A DNA stretch of 5,308 nt from Bacillota bacterium (GTDB taxonomy: Bacteria; Bacillota; Clostridia; Clostridiales; Clostridiaceae), in the NCBI GenBank assembly GCA_023417975.1, contig JAEZDX010000670.1:1-5308 (forward strand), in the 5' to 3' direction. How positions within the stretch are numbered: position 1 is the stretch's first letter; each line of letters starts with the position of its first letter. This document shows, one piece after another, positions 1 to 5,308 of this stretch. Position numbers and translations under genes: made by a program. Under the pieces are notes generated by a model. The model made no database searches and had not been told where the DNA came from. It worked only from the letters and a program-made list of their open reading frames with translations.

Positions 1-6
1 GTACTA

Positions 7-35
7 AATATATCACCATATAAAATTTTCGTCAA
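7..35 (-). promoter_or_regulatory. Sigma-A-type promoter reading out of the left edge
   Basis: On the minus strand there is a -35 box TTGACG (35-30), a spacer of exactly 17 nt (29-13), and a -10 box TATATT (12-7). The -10 box is preceded by TG plus one base, which makes it an extended -10. Each hexamer differs from the sigma-70/sigma-A consensus by one base. Transcription would start just past the window edge and run left, so the gene it serves is not visible. It lies 82 bases beyond the stop codon of the 118-603 gene, so the next gene appears to have its own promoter. The match is sequence-based only. Confidence 0.62.
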
Positions 36-76
36 GAATTATAGTTTGTCTGTAAGATTGCTGCAAATAGTTTTTT

Positions 77-88
77 CATATTAATATG
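77..88. repeat. 12-bp perfect palindrome
   Basis: CATATTAATATG is its own reverse complement and sits between the end of the 118-603 gene and the left-edge promoter. It is all A/T except for its outer C/G pair and has no loop. On the minus strand it is followed by A residues rather than T residues, so it does not look like a terminator for the gene pair. It could be a protein-binding site or chance in AT-rich DNA. Confidence 0.3.
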
Positions 89-117
89 CTTTTTTAAGGG
101 AATACCTCTAAATAAAG

Positions 118-603
118 TTATCCTTTAAGAGGAATCTTATATAGCTTAATAAATAAATTTAGTGATTCATTAAGCTTCCTAATTATTTCAAATGCGGGTT
201 CTAAAGTCTCATTTATACCATCTACAAATAAATCAAGGTGAAATTTCAAGGTGCTTCCCAGTTGCCTTCCATAAGGTGTTTCCGGGGGAAGCGCAAAGGG
301 TCTTAACTGAACCTTTGTGCCTCCTCTAGCACTATCTCGTACAAACCAAGAAATAAATTCCAATGACTGCATACTCTCAATGGAATAATCTATTATAAAT
401 TCAAATTGAATGAGAACCTCTCCCTCTAAGCCGCCATTTGTGCGTAACAGGGAGGCATGGGGAAGATATGCATATTCTGGCTGCCTCATCATAAATAAAT
501 CTATTTCTTCTAAACTATCTATACCACTTTCAATACTTGAAATTCCTTTCAACATTAACAATGTGCTATGAAAATCTTCTATATCTCTCGGATAATCTTC
601 CAT
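118..603 (-). CDS. Hypothetical protein, 161 aa, second gene of a two-gene unit
   Basis: I do not recognise this family. The protein is 161 residues, lacks a signal peptide and transmembrane segment, and contains no cysteine, so a cytoplasmic location is likely (inference). The first 40 residues are acidic and helix-prone. Residues about 60-75 (GEVLIQFEFIIDYS) look like a beta strand. The middle holds SWFVRDSARGG (85-95) and a proline-rich RPFALPPETPYG (101-112). The last 45 residues look helical, with a basic C-terminus. I chose the ATG at 603 because GGAGGT lies 4 nt upstream of it. A GTG at 615 is also in frame and would give 165 residues, but that codon sits directly against the ribosome binding site and has none of its own. 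The gene follows the 675-1031 gene by 71 nt on the same strand, with no terminator or clear promoter between them, so they probably share a transcript. No convincing terminator follows the TAA stop. The reading frame is confident; the function is unknown. Confidence 0.8.
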   Translation of the reverse strand: MEDYPRDIEDFHSTLLMLKGISSIESGIDSLEEIDLFMMRQPEYAYLPHASLLRTNGGLEGEVLIQFEFIIDYSIESMQSLEFISWFVRDSARGGTKVQLRPFALPPETPYGRQLGSTLKFHLDLFVDGINETLEPAFEIIRKLNESLNLFIKLYKIPLKG

Positions 604-607
604 ATTT

Positions 608-613
608 ACCTCC
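608..613 (-). promoter_or_regulatory. Ribosome binding site that decides the start of the 118-603 gene
   Basis: GGAGGT on the minus strand is a near-perfect Shine-Dalgarno core, ending 4 nt before the ATG at 603 (5 nt if only GGAGG is counted). It abuts the alternative GTG at 615-613, which argues against that upstream start. Confidence 0.75.
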
Positions 614-674
614 ACAATTAATCAAATAAACTTTGCCAACCTAAGCATATTCTTACTTTTCAAATCACTATTTA

Positions 675-1031
675 CTACCATACTTTTATATTTTCAGTAA
701 AAACTGCTTGACCATCCTTTTTTGCGATAATTGTTAAAGAGCAAGGAATAAAGCTATTACCTCTATACTCCGGCTTACACTCATATCCATTAACCTTTTC
801 CTGCTCCAATAAATGTTCAACCATATCATCATATCTATCTTTCAACATAACCACTGCAGGTGGTACATATAGTGTATTATGAGGAACAGGCTGTCCATTA
901 AAACGTAAAGGCATCAAATAAAGTGGTTCAAGAATCTTTTGTGCACACAATTCTTGAGCTTTTTCATTTGAATCAATCTCTGAAAAATCCAATTTGTTTG
1001 TTTCTTTTTTTAAAAAATTAAATAATCCCAT
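675..1031 (-). CDS. Hypothetical protein, 118 aa, first gene of a two-gene unit
   Basis: I cannot assign a function. The 118-residue protein starts MGLFNFLKKE, a short amphipathic helix-like N-terminus that is neither a signal peptide nor long enough to span a membrane. The central part reads LYLMPLRFNG (37-46) and NTLYVPPAV (52-60), likely strands. A charged helix follows (about 63-79, KDRYDDMVEHLLEQEKV), then PEYRGNSFIPCSLTI (87-101) and a C-terminal beta-hairpin-like stretch ending ENIKVW. There are three cysteines (29, 85, 97), not in a metal-binding arrangement. The ATG start is supported by AAAGGAG with 8 nt spacing and by a promoter about 90 nt upstream. The size, compact alpha/beta layout and MGLFxFLKK opening recall small proteins found near secreted-toxin loci in Firmicutes. 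That is only an impression, because no toxin gene is visible here. The reading frame is confident; the role is unknown. Confidence 0.83.
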   Translation of the reverse strand: MGLFNFLKKETNKLDFSEIDSNEKAQELCAQKILEPLYLMPLRFNGQPVPHNTLYVPPAVVMLKDRYDDMVEHLLEQEKVNGYECKPEYRGNSFIPCSLTIIAKKDGQAVFTENIKVW

Positions 1032-1039
1032 TTCTTAAT

Positions 1040-1046
1040 CTCCTTT
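1040..1046 (-). promoter_or_regulatory. Ribosome binding site of the 675-1031 gene
   Basis: AAAGGAG on the minus strand lies 8 nt before the ATG at 1031, an ideal distance. It fixes the start of this gene. Confidence 0.78.
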
Positions 1047-1052
1047 AATAAA

Positions 1053-1100
1053 TTACTCAATATCAATAGACTCTTCAAGCATTTCACTGCTTCCATCCAC
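1053..1100 (-). other. Short open frame in the leader of the 675-1031 gene
   Basis: On the minus strand a frame from GTG at 1100 encodes VDGSSEMLEESIDIE and stops with TAA at 1055-1053, which is 21 nt before the ATG of the 675-1031 gene. An internal ATG at 1082 has only a weak upstream GGA. The acidic tail and the tight spacing to the next ribosome binding site look like the C-terminus of a former upstream gene. An in-frame stop (TAA) two codons before the GTG closes it. It could be a degraded gene end, a leader peptide, or chance; nothing supports translation. Confidence 0.2.
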
Positions 1101-1130
1101 TATTTAAATTTTAGATATTTATTTCAGATG

Positions 1131-1148
1131 ATGTTAACATAGATATCT
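1131..1148. repeat. Two abutting palindromes across the promoter -10 and spacer
   Basis: ATGTTAACAT (1131-1140) and AGATATCT (1141-1148) are each perfect palindromes and lie end to end. The first covers the -10 box and its TG extension; the second lies in the spacer. Such positions suit a repressor operator, but both are short and AT-rich, so chance is possible. Confidence 0.3.
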
Positions 1149-1159
1149 TAATATGTCAA
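1131..1159 (-). promoter_or_regulatory. Sigma-A-type promoter for the two small genes
   Basis: On the minus strand there is a perfect -35 box TTGACA (1159-1154), a 17-nt spacer, and a -10 box TAACAT (1136-1131) preceded by TG plus one base (extended -10). The -10 box matches consensus at 4 of 6 positions; the extension and perfect -35 compensate. Transcription would begin near 1124 and give a leader of roughly 90 nt before the ATG at 1031. It lies after the protease gene's terminator, so the two small genes form a separate transcription unit. Confidence 0.62.
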
Positions 1160-1246
1160 ATTCAACTAATTTCATACGAATTAATTCCTACGGCAAATTA
1201 TCTTCGGAGTTAAACTATCAGCTTCTGCAAACCCATAATATTGTTC

Positions 1247-1293
1247 AAAAAAAATAAAAAATTAGTATAGGAATTGCTCCCTATACTAATTTT
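1247..1293 (-). terminator. Rho-independent terminator of the S8 protease gene
   Basis: A perfect inverted repeat (ATTAGTATAGG at 1261-1271 and its complement at 1280-1290) extends with A:T pairs to a 14-bp stem with an 8-nt loop. On the minus strand it is followed by a long T tract interrupted by one A (1260-1247). It begins 25 nt past the protease stop codon at 1319. On the plus strand the hairpin is followed by only four T residues, so it works mainly for the protease transcript. Confidence 0.88.
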
Positions 1294-1318
1294 CCAAATG
1301 ATCTTAACTTATCTAAAA

Positions 1319-4300
1319 TTATTTGTCTTTATCACCATTTTTCGTCATATTACGCGTACCCCTGGGGTGCTTAGTAAATAATGCTCCTGAAGCAATCAAC
1401 AATAATCCGATTCCCAACAGTATGTTCATATCAAACATAGAGCCTGTTTTCGGAATAGTTGTTACTGTACCGCCGGACGTTGAACCGCTTGCTGCCTGGC
1501 CGTTGCCGTTTGAGAAGAAATAATCGCTGCAGTGTTTAATTGTAACTTCTACATAGCCATCCTTATCAGGAGTTAATGGTCCTGCAATTACTTCTGTACT
1601 TTTTGTAGCTGGATTGTAGTAATAGAAATATATAGGTTTAGTGAAATCCACCTTAGTAGGATCCAGCTTGATTTTTAATAATGCCGGAGCTGGAAGTACA
1701 CCATTATCCTTAAAGGAAAGTATTTGAGCATTAGCATCTATTTTCCCGATAAGATCTTTACTTGGAGCCTGAACATTTAGTGATAAATCTATATCTTTAA
1801 TATTAGCCGGATCAATATCCTTAGCATCAAAAGTCCAAGTAACTTCGGTATTATTTGTATTTACAGTAAAGCTTACTTTCTTATCTTGTCCGGCAACTGC
1901 TGTAAAGATTGATTTGTCTATTTTAGTTGTATCATTTAGTACAACCTTCACTTGTTTATCATTTGAATTAGCTATTGCTTGAGCTGCTGCACCAGCTGAG
2001 CTGCCTGATAATACCGCACTGACAGTAAACCTTATACTTGTCTCTGCTGTATTTCCTGCTTCATCCTTAGCAGATATAACCAATTCATGATCTCCAGCAG
2101 CTGATATTGCAGCACCAGTATATTGCTTTCCATCCAGTGTCATTGTGAATGTTCCCTCAGAAACAGACACTTCCGGTTTTGCAACATTGTCGTAAGATTT
2201 TTCATTTTCTACTGACTTTATACTAATAACCGGAGCTGTTTTATCAACAGTAAAGCTGAGCTTCTTAGTAGCTGTATTACCAGCCTTGTCTACCGCAGTT
2301 ATTTCCAGCTCATGCTTGCCTTCTGCTGTAACTGCCGAATTATTATATGCGTTACCATCCAAGGTTGAAGTTATCTGTCCTTCATTTGCACTTATCTGTG
2401 GTGTTACATCCTTATTATAACTCTTTCCATCCTCTACTCCTGCTACTGTAATAATTGGAGCAGTCTTATCTATTGTAAACTCAATCTTACTAGTAGATGT
2501 ATTTCCTACTGAATCAACTGCAGTTACTTCCAGTTCATGCTTTCCTTCTGCAGCTACAGGTGAATTATCGTAGGCTTTTCCATCTAACGTTGAAGTCACA
2601 CGGCCTTCATTTGCACTTATCTGAGGTGTCACATCCTTATTGTAGATCTTTCCATTCTCTACTCCGGTTATTGTTATAGTCGGTTCAGTCTTATCTATAG
2701 TGAAATTAACCTTATAAGTAGATATATTTCCCGCCAAGTCAGTTGCAGTTACCACAAGCTCATGTTTTCCTTCAGCAGTAATAACTGAATTATCGTAAGC
2801 TTTTCCGTCTAATGTAGAGGTAACTTGTCCTTCATTAGCGCTAATTACCGGCTTTACGTCTGTATTATAGCTCTTTCCATCCTCTACTCCACTGACAGTT
2901 ATAACCGGAGCATCCTTGTCCACAACTACATTAATATTTTTAACTGATTCATGTCCGAACAAGTCAACAAGCCTAACTTCTACGAAGCTGTTATTAACAA
3001 CAGGTACAGTGTATTCAAAGCTTCTTGATGTAGCCTCACTTCCCTGCGTGCCATCTAAGCTGACAACAAATTTCTGTTCTCCGTTTAGATAAAATTTATA
3101 CCCTAACGTATTGTCCGATGCAGTTCCCGATACCTTGATTGTATCTGTGTTCGTATACGCTTTGCCGTCTTGATTTATAACCGGTGAAGTTAAAGTAAGA
3201 ACCGGTGCTACTGTATCGCAATATACCTTCCTTGAATAGCTGGCAAGAGTTGAACCGTCAAAATCTTTAGCTTCGAAGCTCACATAGTTGACGCCTTCCT
3301 TTAATGATATAGCTGCACTAAAAGTCAAATCATCATTAATTACAGCATCTACCCCATATACCTTCAAGGAAGCAGGTTTAAAGGATACTTTACCGGTAAC
3401 TGTAACTGTTGAAGAATCAACTGATATACCTGAATCCAGATTGTCAATTGTTAAACTAAAAGGAATATTTCCTTCTCTTACATTTATATTTTTAACAGTT
3501 ACATTATTAGCAAAGTCTACTGCTGCTAATTGAACATTATTTACTGCATTCGGCGCAAGAGTTATATCACAGCTAAAAACGCCGTCGGCATAACTGATCG
3601 GTAGCCCTTCCTGTTCTTGTCCATTAACAATTAGGCTCATGTAATCTAATCCTGCCCCCTTATCTTCTGCCGTCCACGTTAAGTGATATGTCGTATTGCT
3701 TGCTACAGAAGCTGAAGTAATAGCTACTTCAGGTGCTGTGGTATCGATCTGCACAGGCACTATATAATCTTGCGGTTTTGCGTTGTCTATATCAACTTTA
3801 GTAACATAATTCAAGTAATACTGTCCATCTTTTGGAATCTCATATTTTCCTGTAGCTGTATTGTATATAGTACCATTCCAAGTCCAATCATTATTTATTT
3901 TATAGCCCGGATCGTCCGGATCTCCTAAGAGATTCTTTCTGATATTGGCATCTAAAGCTACTTGAGATATAACTTTCTTATCGCTGTCTAATACAACAAC
4001 CTGCATTTCCTTAGCATTTCTAAAGAATGTAAATTTAGGAGTAATATTATCGTTATATCCATCACCGTTTGGTGAAATAGCTATTTTACTTGGGTCAATT
4101 ACCGGATACCCTGAAGCATCTTGCCCAAGCCAGCCAAGATAATAATACTTTCCGTCTGCATTTTTGGTTAGTAATGTGGACTCTCCCCAAACAGCATTGT
4201 CCGTATCCCATAATGGTGCATCTATAACAGGTTGTTTGGACCAATCTCCATAAAAACCTATAAACGGAGACACCAGTGAAGGGACAGAAGTATCGCTAGC

Positions 4301-5308
4301 TGTAAACTTTATAAAGCCTTCGACAAATTGTTCCGTTGCAAAACCTTTCGGTAAACTTACAGTAACATCAACTGAAGCACTACCGTTAGCAGGTACAGTT
4401 ACTGTAGCGCTGCTGTAGGAAATAGTAGCTCCGCCGATTTTTACGTCATAAGTCATAGTATTTATGGTTTTTCCTTGTTCTGTAAGCACACCACCAATAT
4501 TTCCCAAGGTATAGGTTACATCCTTTGAACCATAGTTCTTTAAATTCAAGGTGTATGTAGTAGTACTGCCAATTTCCTTCAAAGCAACTGCTGCATTGTT
4601 GGAATTATCCAATACGGTTACCGTATTCTTAATGGCATTTTCTATTTGAAGTAATCCGGCACCTTGTCTTCTAGGTGAATACGGTACTGTAGGATGAGCC
4701 TTGTCCATTAAAGTTGTTGAAGTATTTATAGCATTTGCCTTTGCAAAGTCTACTAATGCTCTTCCGGTAAGTGCCGGATTTGCTTTCTTTATAGCTTGAA
4801 GTATTAATGCTTCTCCGCCTGTTGTATGCGGAGCTGCCATAGAAGTACCGCTCATGGATTCATATTTATTATTATTCACTGTTGAATAAATGTTTCCTCC
4901 AGGAGCTGCTATTTCCGGCTTAAAGTCAAGATTTGGAGTTGGACCCCAGGACGTAAAATCGGACATGTCATTAGCAGCGGTGTTAACAACTGATTTTACT
5001 ACCCCATCCTTAAATGCTATCTTTGTTGTAGCAATATTTTTCAATAAATACGTTCCGTCTGTGTTTCCTATAAATATAGCCGGTATCTTTATTGATGTGT
5101 CGGTTACCATGGAAACATAGGCGTCACCTCGCGCTGCGTCGTTATAAACTATAACACCGGCAGCACCGGCAGCCTGTGCAAGCTGCTTCTTCTCTACGAA
5201 TCCTCCAGAGCCGTCTCCGCCTCTTTGTATTAATGCAATTTTTCCCTTTAAATCCTTGCCTTGAAAATCTGCACTGCGTCCATAGATACAATCCACCATA
5301 TCATATTG
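1319..5308 (-). CDS. Cell-wall-anchored S8 (subtilisin-like) serine protease, C5a peptidase/lactocepin type, N-terminus missing
   Basis: This is a large extracellular endopeptidase that would be tethered to peptidoglycan by sortase. The frame stays open to the right edge (Q-Y-D precedes the first visible Met at 5299), so that Met is internal, and the signal peptide and catalytic Asp and His are off-window. Residues are numbered from Met 5299. A PA domain spans about 1-105 (DFQGKDLKGKIALIQRGG, AAGVIVYND). The protease segment (about 106-222) includes TSWGPTPNLDFKPEIAAPGG and the serine motif GTSMAAPH, with Ser153. A DUF1034/Fn3_5-like domain covers about 224-352 and ends FIGFYGDW. SPNGDGYND (409-417) opens an Fn3/FlgD-like domain. 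Ig-like domains follow at about 519-610, 611-693 and 695-793, then four 75-residue repeats (794-1093), a beta-rich domain (1094-1262), a Gly/Ser linker, IPKTG (1282-1286), a hydrophobic helix and a basic tail. Known relatives cleave host complement C5a, chemokines or casein; this enzyme's substrate cannot be told. It has its own terminator. I see no frameshift. Confidence 0.95.
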   Translation of the reverse strand, partial: QYDMVDCIYGRSADFQGKDLKGKIALIQRGGDGSGGFVEKKQLAQAAGAAGVIVYNDAARGDAYVSMVTDTSIKIPAIFIGNTDGTYLLKNIATTKIAFKDGVVKSVVNTAANDMSDFTSWGPTPNLDFKPEIAAPGGNIYSTVNNNKYESMSGTSMAAPHTTGGEALILQAIKKANPALTGRALVDFAKANAINTSTTLMDKAHPTVPYSPRRQGAGLLQIENAIKNTVTVLDNSNNAAVALKEIGSTTTYTLNLKNYGSKDVTYTLGNIGGVLTEQGKTINTMTYDVKIGGATISYSSATVTVPANGSASVDVTVSLPKGFATEQFVEGFIKFTASDTSVPSLVSPFIGFYGDWSKQPVIDAPLWDTDNAVWGESTLLTKNADGKYYYLGWLGQDASGYPVIDPSKIAISPNGDGYNDNITPKFTFFRNAKEMQVVVLDSDKKVISQVALDANIRKNLLGDPDDPGYKINNDWTWNGTIYNTATGKYEIPKDGQYYLNYVTKVDIDNAKPQDYIVPVQIDTTAPEVAITSASVASNTTYHLTWTAEDKGAGLDYMSLIVNGQEQEGLPISYADGVFSCDITLAPNAVNNVQLAAVDFANNVTVKNINVREGNIPFSLTIDNLDSGISVDSSTVTVTGKVSFKPASLKVYGVDAVINDDLTFSAAISLKEGVNYVSFEAKDFDGSTLASYSRKVYCDTVAPVLTLTSPVINQDGKAYTNTDTIKVSGTASDNTLGYKFYLNGEQKFVVSLDGTQGSEATSRSFEYTVPVVNNSFVEVRLVDLFGHESVKNINVVVDKDAPVITVSGVEDGKSYNTDVKPVISANEGQVTSTLDGKAYDNSVITAEGKHELVVTATDLAGNISTYKVNFTIDKTEPTITITGVENGKIYNKDVTPQISANEGRVTSTLDGKAYDNSPVAAEGKHELEVTAVDSVGNTSTSKIEFTIDKTAPIITVAGVEDGKSYNKDVTPQISANEGQITSTLDGNAYNNSAVTAEGKHELEITAVDKAGNTATKKLSFTVDKTAPVISIKSVENEKSYDNVAKPEVSVSEGTFTMTLDGKQYTGAAISAAGDHELVISAKDEAGNTAETSIRFTVSAVLSGSSAGAAAQAIANSNDKQVKVVLNDTTKIDKSIFTAVAGQDKKVSFTVNTNNTEVTWTFDAKDIDPANIKDIDLSLNVQAPSKDLIGKIDANAQILSFKDNGVLPAPALLKIKLDPTKVDFTKPIYFYYYNPATKSTEVIAGPLTPDKDGYVEVTIKHCSDYFFSNGNGQAASGSTSGGTVTTIPKTGSMFDMNILLGIGLLLIASGALFTKHPRGTRNMTKNGDKDK
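1322..1456 (-). other. Sortase cell-wall sorting signal, IPKTG variant
   Basis: The C-terminal 45 residues of the protease hold IPKTG (1456-1442), then a hydrophobic segment (about MNILLGIGLLLIASGALF) and a basic tail starting KHPRGTR and ending KNGDKDK. This is the three-part layout of a sortase substrate. Position one is Ile instead of the usual Leu of LPXTG, and the 17-residue tail is longer than typical. A Gly/Ser/Thr-rich linker (GNGQAASGSTSGGTVTT) precedes it, as expected for a wall-spanning segment. Confidence 0.85.
1514..2020 (-). other. C-terminal beta-rich stalk domain with HCSDYF motif
   Basis: Protease residues about 1094-1262 do not match the 75-residue repeats before them. The segment opens with a small-residue-rich stretch (SGSSAGAAAQAIANS) and contains VTWTFDAKDI and PAPALLKIKLDP. 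It then has PIYFYYYNPATKSTEVI and ends TIKHCSDYFFS. From family knowledge, a beta-sandwich module ending in a similar HxSDYF phrase recurs just before the anchoring region of clostridial surface proteins. I cannot name a Pfam entry with certainty. Confidence 0.55.
2021..2920 (-). repeat. Four tandem 225-bp repeats coding 75-residue Ig-like domains
   Basis: The units run 2920-2696, 2695-2471, 2470-2246 and 2245-2021 on the minus strand, in frame with no gaps. Each starts near DKTAP, carries SANEG and STLDGKAY (changed in unit four), and then AEGKHEL and AGN, ending FTI or FTV. By hand alignment, units 1 and 2 share about 53 of 75 residues, units 2 and 3 about 55, and units 3 and 4 about 38. 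They resemble bacterial Ig-like (Big-type) modules that act as spacers in surface proteins. The similar DNA makes unit gain or loss by recombination plausible. Confidence 0.9.
4826..4849 (-). other. S8 catalytic serine motif GTSMAAPH
   Basis: The codons for GTSMAAPH encode the hallmark S8 nucleophile motif, with the active-site serine codon at 4843-4841. It is intact and follows the usual APGG segment, so nothing visible suggests an inactive enzyme. The Asp and His of the triad cannot be checked here. Confidence 0.93.
4985..5308 (-). other. PA (protease-associated) domain, start off-window
   Basis: This part of the protease carries DLKGKIALIQRGG, FVEKKQLAQAAGAAGVIVYND and IPAIFIGNTDGTYLL, which are classic PA-domain features. 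In C5a peptidase and lactocepin enzymes the PA domain is inserted between the catalytic His and Ser and helps with substrate access. Its position just before the serine segment fits that subfamily. The first part of the domain is cut by the window edge. Confidence 0.85.

Noticed and set aside
32..79. Minus-strand short frame MKKLFAAILQTNYNS that looks like the start of a signal peptide
   Set aside because: It is only 15 codons, has no ribosome binding site at a suitable distance, and its end overlaps the -35 box of the left-edge promoter.
675..1031. Calling the 118-residue protein an immunity protein of a polymorphic toxin system
   Set aside because: The only support is size, general composition and an MGLFxFLKK opening. 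No toxin, secretion domain or WXG-type gene is in the window.
1077..1092. Small hairpin (AAGCA/TGCTT) in the leader of the 675-1031 gene as a riboswitch or attenuator
   Set aside because: The stem is only 5 bp with a 6-nt loop and no T tract or conserved riboswitch features, so chance explains it.
1258..1293. The hairpin at 1258-1293 as a bidirectional terminator
   Set aside because: Only the minus-strand side has a long T tract. The plus-strand side has four T residues followed by CC, and no plus-strand gene needs it.
2021..2920. Repeat block as a CRISPR array or non-coding satellite
   Set aside because: The units are 225 bp, in frame and without spacers. They encode protein domains with conserved residues and variable third positions.
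1323..5120. Plus-strand open frames at 1323-1523, 2497-2679, 3288-3533 and 4890-5120
   Set aside because: All lie inside the protease gene on the opposite strand. Their translations have no recognisable domains, and the minus-strand frame gives clear domain-level matches throughout.
5297..5299. The ATG at 5299 as the true start of the protease
   Set aside because: The frame is open beyond it to the window edge. The protein at that point is already inside a PA domain, with no signal peptide and no catalytic Asp or His.

Overview
The window is AT-rich DNA whose genes all lie on the minus strand. It most likely comes from a low-GC Gram-positive bacterium of the Clostridia (Clostridium-like). 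The evidence is strong GGAGG-type ribosome binding sites, sigma-A-like promoters with TG-extended -10 boxes, a U-tract terminator, and a large sortase-anchored S8 protease with clostridial-looking surface domains. No species can be assigned from the sequence alone.

Layout, in the direction of transcription (right to left). (1) 5308-1319 holds the C-terminal part, at least 1,329 residues, of a very large cell-envelope subtilisin of the C5a peptidase/lactocepin type. It contains a PA domain, the catalytic-serine segment, a DUF1034/Fn3_5-like domain, several Fn3/Ig-like domains, four tandem 75-residue Ig-like repeats, a beta-rich stalk domain, a Gly/Ser linker, and an IPKTG sortase signal with a membrane helix and basic tail. 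The signal peptide and the catalytic Asp and His lie beyond the right edge. (2) 1293-1247 is a strong intrinsic terminator for the protease gene. (3) 1159-1131 is a good sigma-A-like promoter followed by a leader of about 90 nt. (4) 1031-675 and 603-118 are two small genes of unknown function, probably co-transcribed. (5) 35-7 is a second very good promoter that fires out of the left edge towards a gene not seen here.

The protease would act outside the cell, tethered to peptidoglycan, with its stalk of Ig-like domains holding the catalytic head away from the wall. The two small downstream proteins have no signal peptide and are probably cytoplasmic. The terminator and new promoter separate them from the protease, so adjacency is not evidence of shared function.

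I found no convincing novel system. The points most worth a second look are the unidentified gene pair with its palindrome-bearing promoter, the tandem repeat block and its uneven divergence, and the non-canonical IPKTG sorting motif. No tRNA, rRNA, CRISPR array or insertion sequence was seen. No gene-free stretch exceeds 300 bases; the longest, 1032-1318, is filled with a terminator, a promoter and a leader.
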